Shown here: one piece after another, positions 1-7,773 of the stretch | How positions within the stretch are numbered: the stretch's first letter is position 1 | Layout of the letters: every line of letters starts with the position of its first letter | Origin: Cellvibrionaceae bacterium | GTDB taxonomy: Bacteria; Pseudomonadota; Gammaproteobacteria; Pseudomonadales; Cellvibrionaceae | Reading direction: 5' to 3' | Length of the DNA: 43,506 bases | NCBI GenBank assembly: GCA_025800435.1 | Contig: JAOXRV010000653.1 | Location: 1 to 43,506 of the forward strand | The notes under the pieces: generated by a model | Databases searched by the model: none | What the model was told of the DNA's origin: nothing | Seen by the model: only the letters and a program-made list of their open reading frames with translations | Made by a program: the position numbers and the translations under genes

Positions 1-143
1 TAAATGGATACTTTTTTATGGTTAATCCTGGCTTTAAGCGTGGGAATTTAGTATTAGTTTGCTAGACTGTGCAACTACCTATGGATATGGATTTTCAATC
101 TCCAGGCTCACGTTAAGCCGCTTTCTATTACCCAGGAATACTT

Positions 144-1784
144 ATGCCCCTAGCAAACCTTCGCCCCAAGCTCGCCCTGTGTGCCCTTGCACTGGCCCTT
201 AGCTCTAGCCCTGCCGCCGCTGAACAATATTGGGTTTATAGTATGGTGGATGGGGATAACCTCTGGGATTTTAGTGCCAAGCACCTGGATAAGGTGACCC
301 GCTTTGAGCAGCTGCGCCGTATTAACAATATTCAAAGCCCCACTCAGTTGCGCCCCGGCGCCCTGATTCGGGTGCCTATGTCGTGGGTAACTTCCAACTT
401 GGTGCCGGCACGCATCCACGCCATTAAGGGCGCAGCTGAGCTGGAGCGGGCCAGTGGTGGCGAGCGTGAAGTGGTGACGGCCGCTACCGAGATTCGCCTG
501 GGTGATACCCTGCGCACTGGCGCCAACAGCAGTATTGCGGTGCGCTTTGCGGATAAGTCGGTGGTCACTATTAATGAAGACTCGGTGATTCGCTTTGATC
601 ACCTAAGTGCCCACGGCAGTACCGGTATGGTCGACTCGCGCATTAAATTATTAAAGGGCCGCCTAAGCTCTACGGTTACCCCAGCCAAGGGCCCGGGTTC
701 GCGTTTTGAAATCCACACCCCCTCCGCCATCAGTGCGGTGCGCGGTACTGCCTACCGGGCGGTGGTGGCCGAGGGCGAGGTCTCCAATATTGAAGTGGTG
801 GAGGGCAAAGTTGCCGTGGCCGGTGGCAAGGCCCAAGAGTTGGTGCCGTCGGGTTTTGGCACCCAAGTAAAAGCCGGCGCGGCGCCCACCAAGCCCAAGC
901 CTTTATTGCCCGCGCCCCAGCTGGTAGCACCGAGTAAGGCCATTCGCAAAATTAGCGAGCGTTTAAGCTGGCCAGCTGTTGCCGGTGCAAAAGCCTATCG
1001 CGGGCGCATTAGCGAGGGTGCTGATTTTACTACCGTACTGTGGCAAAAAGTGAGCGAGCAGCCAAAGTTGGCGCTGCCAGATTTACCCGATGGCGATTAT
1101 TTTTTGCGCCTGCGGGCTATTGATTCAATTGGGCTGGAAGGATTAGAGCAACAAGTGCGCTTTAGTTTGGATGCGCGCCCCCAGCCGCCGATGCCCATGC
1201 AGCCCCAAGATGACGCCTTGCTACGCGGCGATGGCCCCCAGTTAAAGTGGACAGCCTCGGCCGATGCGGAGCGTTACCAATTAGAGGTTGCCAGCGATGC
1301 ACAGTTTAAACAGTTGTTGGCAAACGAGACCTTGGCGGCAACTGAGTTTGATACCGCGAGCCTGCCCAAGTTTGGAAAATTTTACTGGCGCCTGAGCAGT
1401 ATCGCCGCCGATGGCGAGGTGGGCCCGCTGGGGGCAGTGCGGCAGTACGAGGTAAAACCCCTGCCGCCAATTCCCGAAGCTTCCGTAAGCACCGGCGACG
1501 ATGGCAAATATGTGTTGAGCTGGCCCCAGACTGGCGAGGGCGAGCGCTATCGGGTGCAATTGGCGGTGGATAAAAACTTTAAAGAGTTAGTCCTTAACGA
1601 GGTGATCGACGAAAATAGATTCGCCATGCAGCCCTATACGGCCGCCGGCCGTTATCTGCGGGTGCAAACCATCGAGGCGGATGGCTTTGAAGGTGCTTGG
1701 GGCGCCAGCCAATATATTGAGCCACTACCCGATCAGCGCCCCTGGTATTTTATTGTGGGCATGATTTTAATTGGCTTGCTGTAA
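144..1784 (+). CDS. Secreted LysM/FecR-domain protein with Ig-like repeats
   Basis: This 546-residue protein is probably exported to the periplasm or cell envelope. The first ~26 residues form a signal peptide ending in SPAAA. Residues ~28-80 resemble a LysM module (a DGDNLWDFSAK segment, then a LRPGALIRVP segment), which in this family binds peptidoglycan. Residues ~95-230 match a FecR domain (RFADKSVVTINEDSVIRFD, then a SAVRGTAYR segment). The rest holds about three fibronectin/Ig-like repeats built around a W-P...A..Y pattern, and the C-terminus is hydrophobic (WYFIVGMILIGLL), possibly a membrane anchor. AGGA six bases before the ATG supports the start. The next gene, a CHASE2 c-di-GMP protein, begins 12 bases after the stop. 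FecR/CHASE2 pairs recur in proteobacteria, so the protein may pass an envelope signal to it; that role is inferred. Confidence 0.85.
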   Translation: MPLANLRPKLALCALALALSSSPAAAEQYWVYSMVDGDNLWDFSAKHLDKVTRFEQLRRINNIQSPTQLRPGALIRVPMSWVTSNLVPARIHAIKGAAELERASGGEREVVTAATEIRLGDTLRTGANSSIAVRFADKSVVTINEDSVIRFDHLSAHGSTGMVDSRIKLLKGRLSSTVTPAKGPGSRFEIHTPSAISAVRGTAYRAVVAEGEVSNIEVVEGKVAVAGGKAQELVPSGFGTQVKAGAAPTKPKPLLPAPQLVAPSKAIRKISERLSWPAVAGAKAYRGRISEGADFTTVLWQKVSEQPKLALPDLPDGDYFLRLRAIDSIGLEGLEQQVRFSLDARPQPPMPMQPQDDALLRGDGPQLKWTASADAERYQLEVASDAQFKQLLANETLAATEFDTASLPKFGKFYWRLSSIAADGEVGPLGAVRQYEVKPLPPIPEASVSTGDDGKYVLSWPQTGEGERYRVQLAVDKNFKELVLNEVIDENRFAMQPYTAAGRYLRVQTIEADGFEGAWGASQYIEPLPDQRPWYFIVGMILIGLL

Positions 1785-1796
1785 GCGGCCAAACAT

Positions 1797-4277
1797 ATGT
1801 GGCGGCATTTAACGGCAAAAGATTTCGCAGTAGTGCTGGCCCTCATGGGCTTGTTATTGGCTTTGCTCAGCGCCTTACAATACAGTGGTGTAAGCGCGCG
1901 CTTTGAAAAGCTAAGCTACGATTTATTGCTGCCCTTACAGGCCCCCAAAATGTCCGACGATATTGTAATTATCGATATCGACGATCGCAGTATTAATGAA
2001 CTGGGGCGCTGGCCCTGGTCGCGGCAGTTACACGCTCAATTACTCGATACCATTAGCCCTGCCGCCCCAAAAGCCATTGGGGTGGATTTTATTTTTTCCG
2101 AGCCCCAAAACCCAGAGGCCGATCGCGCTTTGGCTCGTGCTATTGAAAATAACGGTGATACTTTTTTAATTGCCGCCCCGGTCATGCCCGAGGCCAATAG
2201 CTTGATGGCGGAGTTGTTGCCGCTGCCGGATTTTGCAGCAGTGGCCGCTGGTATTGGCCATGTGGAAGTAGAGCTGGATATTGACGGAGTTAACCGCAAA
2301 CTGCATGTATACGGTGGTATTGGCGATGGCCGCTGGCCCTCGCTGGCCTTGGCCATGTTGCAGCACGGTGGTGATTTAAATTCAAACTTAACTGCCTTGC
2401 AGAGCAGGGCCCAAAGCGAAGAGCTTTCCACTGCATGGTTGCGCAATGGCCGCGGTTTAACCCCGTTTAGCCGCGCCGATGATCAAGCCAAACGAGTATC
2501 CTATGTGGATATTATTCGCGGCCGCGCCAACATTAAACAGCTAAAAGATAAATATGTGTTGCTGGGTGTGACCGCTACCGGTGTGGGCGATCGGATTGCC
2601 ACACCCTTATATCGCAGCCACGAACGCATGCCGGGAGTGGAGCTGCTGGCCCAGCAATTAAATGGTTTATTGCAAAACCGTATTTTGCAAACACTGCCTC
2701 AATACGCTCAGTGGCTGCTGTCGATGCTGTTGTTAGGCACTGTGGTACTGGCGATTGTGTTAAGCCCAGTTCGCTACGGTATTTGGCTGCCCTTTATTGC
2801 CGGCGCTTTTGTGTATCTGGTCTCGGCATTGTTATTAGTATTTGGGCGCTTGTGGTTTGAACCGGCGGCAACGGTTTTTTGTTTGCTGTTGGCCTGGCCG
2901 CTGTGGGCTCTGTGGCGCATTCAGACCGGGGCCATGGCTCAGCAAGAATTACAGCGGCAGCTCGAAAGCTTAAGCAGTTTTAACCCGCTGACGGGCCTGC
3001 CTAATCAAAAGGGTCTAGAGCGGGAGATCAATCGTCGCGTCGGGCAAAAAGAGTCGCCGGCGCTGGCATTGCTAATTTGTCATTTTAACTGGTCTGGCTC
3101 CACCAGCAGCCTCTACGATAAATCGGCCCTTAAGGCTATTGCAGAGCGCCTGGGCCAAATAGGCTGTGATAAATTATTTTTGGCCCACCTCAGCGGTGAT
3201 GAGTTTGCACTGTTGTTAAACGAGCGCAATATCAGCGAGGCCCGAGAATTGTCCGAGCGGGTGTTGGCCAGTTTCAATCGGCCCCTGGCCCATGGCCGGG
3301 ATAATTTGTTGCTGAGCCCTGTGATCGGTATCAGCCGCTGGCCCGAAGATGGCGGCCAGGCCGATGAAATGCTGCGCTATGCAGCCACCGCCCTGTTTAA
3401 AGCTCGCCTGGATGATAAAGCGGCCTTTTGTTTTTACAGCGAATCGGTGGGTCAGGAGGTGGATGCTCGCTATCAATTAGAGCAGGCCCTGGTGCATGCA
3501 ATTGAGCGGGTGGAATTTGAGTTGCACTTTCAGCCTCAGGTGGATGTGCGCAGCAATGGCATTGTCGGGGCCGAGGCGCTGTTGCGTTGGAATAATCCCA
3601 AGCTGGGGTTAATCAGCCCCGATAGTTTTATTCCGGTGGCGGAATACTCGCGCATGATCGGCGCGATTGGCGATTGGGTGTTAAAGAAGGCCTGTTTTGA
3701 ACTCAAGCGTCTGCGGGCACTGGGCTTTACCGATTTTCGCATGGGGGTAAATATTTCGCCCCAGCAATTTAGTTCGCCCAATTTTTGCAGCCGGGTAAAA
3801 TTAATTGTACAAGAGTTGGGCCTGCCGCCCTCGGCGCTATTGTTTGAGGTAACCGAAAAAACGCTGATGCACGACTTGGTGTTGGCACAGCGGGTAATGG
3901 GCCAGCTCAATGATTTTGGTATTGAGTTTGCCATCGATGATTTCGGCACTGGCTACTCCTCCTTGAGCCATCTGCAAAAGCTACCCTATCAATGCCTTAA
4001 AATCGATCAGTCCTTTGTGTTTGAGCTGGGCCAGAGCGCTGGCGCCCAAGAGCTGACCACCAGTATTATCGATATGGCCGCGCGCCTAAGTCTCGATGTT
4101 ATTGCCGAAGGCATTGAAGAGCCGGAACAAGAGCAAATTCTGGTAAAAATGGGCTGTCACAATATGCAAGGCTTTTTATACAGCCAGGCGCTACCCATTG
4201 ATGCATTGATCGAGCTGCTTAAGCAGCGAGAGCTGGGGCTGGCGCCTCAGCCCGAGGCAGCGCAAGAATCCGCCTAG
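1797..4277 (+). CDS. CHASE2-GGDEF-EAL membrane protein, probable c-di-GMP phosphodiesterase
   Basis: The 826 residues read as an N-terminal membrane helix (~10-28), a periplasmic CHASE2 sensor (~35-300, with IVIIDIDDRSINELGRWPW), about three membrane helices (~305-375), a GGDEF domain (~395-555) and an EAL domain (~570-810). The EAL domain keeps its signature: EALLRW at ~593, EVTEKTLM, and the metal-binding DDFGTGYSSL at ~714. Phosphodiesterase activity (c-di-GMP to pGpG) is therefore likely. The GGDEF domain is degenerate: the active-site loop reads SGDEF (~466-470), and the upstream D-x-D-x-F-K region reads CHFNW (~428-432), removing a metal-binding acidic residue. It may serve as a regulatory or GTP-binding module instead of a cyclase. 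It is translationally close to the FecR protein upstream, which may supply the signal. Confidence 0.9.
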   Translation: MWRHLTAKDFAVVLALMGLLLALLSALQYSGVSARFEKLSYDLLLPLQAPKMSDDIVIIDIDDRSINELGRWPWSRQLHAQLLDTISPAAPKAIGVDFIFSEPQNPEADRALARAIENNGDTFLIAAPVMPEANSLMAELLPLPDFAAVAAGIGHVEVELDIDGVNRKLHVYGGIGDGRWPSLALAMLQHGGDLNSNLTALQSRAQSEELSTAWLRNGRGLTPFSRADDQAKRVSYVDIIRGRANIKQLKDKYVLLGVTATGVGDRIATPLYRSHERMPGVELLAQQLNGLLQNRILQTLPQYAQWLLSMLLLGTVVLAIVLSPVRYGIWLPFIAGAFVYLVSALLLVFGRLWFEPAATVFCLLLAWPLWALWRIQTGAMAQQELQRQLESLSSFNPLTGLPNQKGLEREINRRVGQKESPALALLICHFNWSGSTSSLYDKSALKAIAERLGQIGCDKLFLAHLSGDEFALLLNERNISEARELSERVLASFNRPLAHGRDNLLLSPVIGISRWPEDGGQADEMLRYAATALFKARLDDKAAFCFYSESVGQEVDARYQLEQALVHAIERVEFELHFQPQVDVRSNGIVGAEALLRWNNPKLGLISPDSFIPVAEYSRMIGAIGDWVLKKACFELKRLRALGFTDFRMGVNISPQQFSSPNFCSRVKLIVQELGLPPSALLFEVTEKTLMHDLVLAQRVMGQLNDFGIEFAIDDFGTGYSSLSHLQKLPYQCLKIDQSFVFELGQSAGAQELTTSIIDMAARLSLDVIAEGIEEPEQEQILVKMGCHNMQGFLYSQALPIDALIELLKQRELGLAPQPEAAQESA

Positions 4278-4349
4278 CAACCATAGCAAGGCAATAAGTG
4301 GCGTAATAGTGGGCTTGGCCTGTGCAGGCTTGCACATAAGTGCCCTAAT

Positions 4350-4370
4350 CCCCACGCTTACTGGGGCTTT
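4350..4370 (+). terminator. Possible weak terminator after the CHASE2-GGDEF-EAL gene
   Basis: A CCCCA/TGGGG stem with a seven-base loop is followed by CTTT and, a few bases later, TTTT. The stem is only five base pairs, so the call is tentative. Confidence 0.3.
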
Positions 4371-4397
4371 CGAGTTTTATCTTAGCCCTGTTGGGGC

Positions 4398-4403
4398 TAT
4401 AAT
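4398..4403 (+). promoter_or_regulatory. Consensus -10 box (TATAAT) upstream of cytochrome c5
   Basis: A perfect TATAAT lies about 80 bases before the cytochrome start. The region where a -35 would fall (TTTTAT) is a poor match, so this may depend on an activator. It directly follows a small AGCCC/GGGCT inverted repeat. Confidence 0.45.
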
Positions 4404-4483
4404 GCGGGCGCTTTGTTGCGCGTGTTCGGGGTTCTAAATCCCACCAGCGCAGCCAGCCCAGAGCAACCTGAGAGGAATAAACC

Positions 4484-4921
4484 GTGAGTCACGCCAAAAA
4501 AGTAATTAGCCTAGTTTCTGCAGCCGCCCTGGCCGCTGCTGTTTCCGCTGTAGTATGGGCGGGTGAAGCCGACGACACCGTTAAGGCCCGAATCGCCCCA
4601 GTGGGCGAAGTGTGCATGGCCGGCGATGACTGCGCCGGAGCCCAGGCCGCTGCCCCCGCCGCTGCCGCCAGTGGCCCCCGCGCCGGTGCCGATATCTATA
4701 ACAGCGCCTGTATGGCCTGCCACACCACCGGTGCTTCCGGTGCCCCCAAAATTGGCGATGCCGCCGCTTGGGGCCCCCGTGTGGCCAAGGGTATGGATGT
4801 ACTCTACAACAGCGCCATCAACGGCTTAAATGCAGTAATGCCTGCCAAGGGCATGTGCATGGATTGTTCAGACGATGAGCTGAAAGCCACCGTTGACTAC
4901 ATGGTCGAAAACAGCAAGTAA
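4484..4921 (+). CDS. Cytochrome c5 family monohaem protein
   Basis: This is a periplasmic electron carrier of 145 residues with a signal peptide ending near VVWAGEA. The haem-binding CMACH motif is at residues 76-80, and the probable axial methionine is M119 in AVMPAKG. The CMDC pair at 125-128 is typical of cytochrome c5, where it forms a disulfide. The start codon is GTG, chosen because GAGGAATAA provides a ribosome site just upstream and the signal peptide begins there. An Ala/Pro-rich linker (~51-66) separates the haem domain from a short N-terminal segment with two further cysteines (C44, C50), which is not typical of the family. The gene is single and ends with a good terminator. The redox partner cannot be told from the sequence. 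Confidence 0.9.
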   Translation: MSHAKKVISLVSAAALAAAVSAVVWAGEADDTVKARIAPVGEVCMAGDDCAGAQAAAPAAAASGPRAGADIYNSACMACHTTGASGAPKIGDAAAWGPRVAKGMDVLYNSAINGLNAVMPAKGMCMDCSDDELKATVDYMVENSK

Positions 4922-4962
4922 TGTAGTCATTTTTGCTGAGTAAGTTCCTTTGGGAATATGAT

Positions 4963-4989
4963 AAAAAAGCCGCTATATGCGGCTTTTTT
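4963..4989 (+). terminator. Rho-independent terminator after cytochrome c5
   Basis: A GCCGC stem, TATAT loop and GCGGC stem are flanked by six A and six T. The flanking A/T extends the stem, and it works in both directions. Confidence 0.9.
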
Positions 4990-5038
4990 ATTGCCTGACA
5001 ATTACTTAGCTGCCCAATCTAGTTTTTACTTTAAGCTA

Positions 5039-5302
5039 GGGCACCTCCGAATAACTCGGCGATGCTCAGCGGGACCCTAAAGCGTACAGCTGCAAGGCGT
5101 GCTGCGCAGTGAATGCCGGCCGCCTTTACAAGCAGCGCAACGCCGCAGATGTGCGCTTTAGGGCCCGCCCTGCGGGGCCTTGAGGCAAACGCCCTAGCGG
5201 TGTTGCTCACTCTCGACGTGCGCCCAGCATGCCTTCGAGCGAGCGCCTTGCTAGGGCGTTTGCCTCGAGGCCTGAGCGTCACCGAGTTATTCGGAGGTGC
5301 CC
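5039..5302. mobile_element. TA-flanked palindromic MITE-like element, long form (264 bp)
   Basis: The ends are inverted repeats of 31 bases (5039-5069 and 5272-5302, 29/31 identical) starting GGGCACCTCCGAATAACTCGG, less one base. TA dinucleotides lie directly outside both ends (5037-5038, 5303-5304), as expected for IS630/Tc1-mariner-type insertion. Inside are two nested inverted repeats. One is imperfect (5071-5107 with 5132-5166, around ACCCTAAAGCG). The other is nearly perfect (5176-5198 with 5250-5272, 22/23, around GGCAAACGCCCTAGC). There is no transposase, so this would be a non-autonomous element. It shares its first ~70 bases with the 94-bp element at 26521. Confidence 0.75.
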
Positions 5303-5304
5303 TA

Positions 5305-5681
5305 GATAAATCAATAGTTTAGCGATTGATTCCTAGGGTTTATTAAGTCCGCCCTGGTTAGAACAATTCGATTAGTTACGACCGGCCATTTGTCGCCCAA
5401 AACCATGCAAAAGGGTGATTAAATGCGTATGCTTGTTCCCAGACCTTGGGCTCCACCGAGGCCTTTGATGGGTCAAACCACCAGTGCATGGTAACTCCAA
5501 GTTTGGCGGCTTGCGTCGCTCGGCAGAACGGTTGCGCTGTCTTTTTTAAGATTCTAGGTTGGTGATTTGGCTTGTTAAGGCCGTGGGGCTCAGGGCCACC
5601 ATCTTTTTTATCTACTGCGCGCAGCGCGTCGGCCAATGGGGTCATAGAACAATCTTGGATGATTGTTCTATGACAGTAGGT
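5305..5681. other. Intergenic stretch between the palindromic element and rep
   Basis: No recognisable gene is present. A minus-strand frame of 89 codons (5376-5645) is open, but it has no clear ribosome site, starts inside a hairpin, and its product resembles nothing I know. It could be an eroded gene. The right end carries the perfect hairpin listed separately. Confidence 0.5.
5641..5674 (-). terminator. Perfect 14-bp hairpin just downstream of rep
   Basis: GTCATAGAACAATC is followed by a six-base loop and its exact reverse complement, 7 bases past the rep stop codon. There is no T-tract, so it could be a transcript-stabilising or Rho-dependent end, or the scar of an insertion, and not necessarily an intrinsic terminator. 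Confidence 0.45.
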
Positions 5682-7715
5682 TTAAAGATCGGCCAGTAGG
5701 CTGTCCAAGGTCATGCGCCCTTTGTTTTGATTGCGCACCGGGCAATGTTCGTCGAAGTTTTCCATTTCCAGCTCATCCTCAGGTAGCTCTTCTAAAAACC
5801 GCGAGCTGCTGGTGTCGATAATCTCACCGTATTGTTTACGCTTGGCCGCCATGGTGATGGTCAGTGTGCGCTGGGCGCGGGTGATGCCCACATAGCACAG
5901 GCGCCGCTCTTCTTCGACATTGTCCTCTTCGATACTCGTGCGGTGGGGCAGAATATCTTCTTCAAAGCCAAGCATAAACACATGGGGAAACTCCAGCCCC
6001 TTGGAGGCGTGCAGGGTCATCATTTGCACCTGATCAAACTCTTCCTCTTCCTCGTGGCGTTCGAGCATATCGCGCAGTATTAATTTGGCGATCGCCGCTT
6101 CCAGGCCGATGTCCTGTTCCTGCGCATCGTCTTCGCTTAGTTGGCGCTCCAGTAGATTGCGAATGGAGTCGATCAGGTACCAGACATTTTCCATGCGTTT
6201 CTCGGCTACCTTGGGGCTGCTGGCGTTTTGAACCAGCCAGCCTTCGTAGTCGATATCGCTAATCATCTCGCGCAGGGCATTGATGGGGTCGGCGCTTTCA
6301 CACTGCTGGCCAATATGCAGCAGCCACTCCCGAAAGCGGGTCAAGCGTGACAGGGTTTGTTTGGGTATCTCCCGGCTCAGGGCCAGCTCGCCACTGGCGG
6401 CAAATAAGCTGAGTTGGCGCTCGCTGGCGTAGCGGCCCAAAGCTTCTAGGGTACTGGTGCCAATCTGCCGGCGCGGGGTGTTCACCACGCGTAAAAAAGC
6501 GTTGTCGTCGTCGGGGTTAACCAGCAGCTTTAGGTAAGCCATGATGTCTTTGATTTCGGTGCGCGAGAAAAACGAGGTGCCGCCGGATATGCTATAGGGC
6601 ACCTGGGCCTGCTGCAGTTTAATTTCCATCAGTCGGGCCTGGTGATTGCCCCGGTATAAAATGGCAAAGTCTTTAAAGCTAATTTGCCGCTGTAGACGCT
6701 GGGTAATAATCTCATTGGCGACCCGCTCAGCTTCGGCTTCTTCATTGCCACAGCGCAAAATGCGAATTGGCTCGCCGTAAGATTTATCGCTCCACAGGGC
6801 CTTGTCAAACTCGTGCGGGTTGTGGGCAATTAAGTGGTTGGCGGTTTTCAAAATACGTTGGGTAGATCGGTAGTTTTGCTCCAGTTTAATCAAATGTAGA
6901 TTGGGGTAATCCTGCTTTAGCATGCCCATGTTTTCTGGGCGTGCACCGCGCCAGGCGTAAATAGACTGATCGTCATCGCCCACCACCGTCAACGCACCGC
7001 GATCGCCCACCAGTTGTTTTACCAATAAATACTGGCTGGAGTTGGTGTCTTGATACTCATCCACTAATAAGTAGCGAATTTTACGCTGCCAATTTTGTAA
7101 AATATCCGCGTGGGTGTGAAACAGTTGCACCGGTATTAAAATTAAATCGTCAAAATCAACGGCATTATAAGCTTTTAAGGCCTGGGTGTAGCGCTCGTAC
7201 ACATAGGCAATAAATTCTTCGCCCTTGCTCTGGGCGCGACTCTTGGCGTGGGCCGGGGTGACCAGATCGTTCTTCCAATTGGAAATCTGGCTTTGCACCA
7301 TGGCCAGGTGGTCACTGTCGATATCGTTTTCTTTGAGCATCAGCTCTTTCAGTAAAGCGGTAGAGTCCTCCGCATCAAAAATCGAAAAGCCCGGCTTATA
7401 GCCCAGGGTTTTACTTTCTTTGCGAATAATATTTAAACCCAGATTATGAAAGGTAGAGACGGTCAGGCCGCGTCCGGCGCCTTTGGGTAGCAGGCCACTG
7501 ACACGTTCTTTCATCTCGCGCGCGGCCTTATTGGTAAAGGTCAGGGCGGCGATATTGCGGGCGGCCAGGCCGCACTCTTCGATCAGGTAGGCGATCTTGC
7601 GGGTGATTACACTGGTTTTGCCGCTACCGGCCCCGGCCAATACTAGGGTGGGGCCGTCGATATAGAGGACAGCCTCGCGCTGGCGGGGGTTTAGGTGTTG
7701 AATCAGGGCAGACAC
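5682..7715 (-). CDS. rep: ATP-dependent DNA helicase Rep (UvrD/Rep superfamily 1)
   Basis: A 677-residue 3'-to-5' helicase close in length to E. coli Rep (673). It shows Walker A GAGSGKTSVIT (~30), motif Ia ALTFTNKAAREMKERV, motif II VDEYQDTN, motif III VGDDDQSIYAWRGA, motif IV EQNYRS, motif V TLHASKGLEF and motif VI CYVGITRAQRTL. The N-terminal STFHNLGLNIIRKE and the subdomain arrangement favour Rep over UvrD. In E. coli Rep clears protein roadblocks ahead of the replication fork with DnaB. The start, MSALIQHLNPRQREAVLYI, places the Q-motif at the normal distance. comM lies upstream on the same strand, 58 bases away. Confidence 0.95.
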   Translation of the reverse strand: MSALIQHLNPRQREAVLYIDGPTLVLAGAGSGKTSVITRKIAYLIEECGLAARNIAALTFTNKAAREMKERVSGLLPKGAGRGLTVSTFHNLGLNIIRKESKTLGYKPGFSIFDAEDSTALLKELMLKENDIDSDHLAMVQSQISNWKNDLVTPAHAKSRAQSKGEEFIAYVYERYTQALKAYNAVDFDDLILIPVQLFHTHADILQNWQRKIRYLLVDEYQDTNSSQYLLVKQLVGDRGALTVVGDDDQSIYAWRGARPENMGMLKQDYPNLHLIKLEQNYRSTQRILKTANHLIAHNPHEFDKALWSDKSYGEPIRILRCGNEEAEAERVANEIITQRLQRQISFKDFAILYRGNHQARLMEIKLQQAQVPYSISGGTSFFSRTEIKDIMAYLKLLVNPDDDNAFLRVVNTPRRQIGTSTLEALGRYASERQLSLFAASGELALSREIPKQTLSRLTRFREWLLHIGQQCESADPINALREMISDIDYEGWLVQNASSPKVAEKRMENVWYLIDSIRNLLERQLSEDDAQEQDIGLEAAIAKLILRDMLERHEEEEEFDQVQMMTLHASKGLEFPHVFMLGFEEDILPHRTSIEEDNVEEERRLCYVGITRAQRTLTITMAAKRKQYGEIIDTSSSRFLEELPEDELEMENFDEHCPVRNQNKGRMTLDSLLADL

Positions 7716-7773
7716 AGTCTTGGCTTGGAGCTGTTTATGGGGTGGCTATTGTAGCCCCAATAGATCGATAAAC

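Noticed and set aside
5039-5302. Small protein encoded by the palindromic element
   Set aside because: Frames on both strands are mirror products of the inverted repeat and no ribosome site or conserved pattern is seen.
5376-5645. 89-codon minus-strand open frame
   Set aside because: No ribosome site, starts within a hairpin, and no recognisable protein pattern; kept only as a possible eroded gene.
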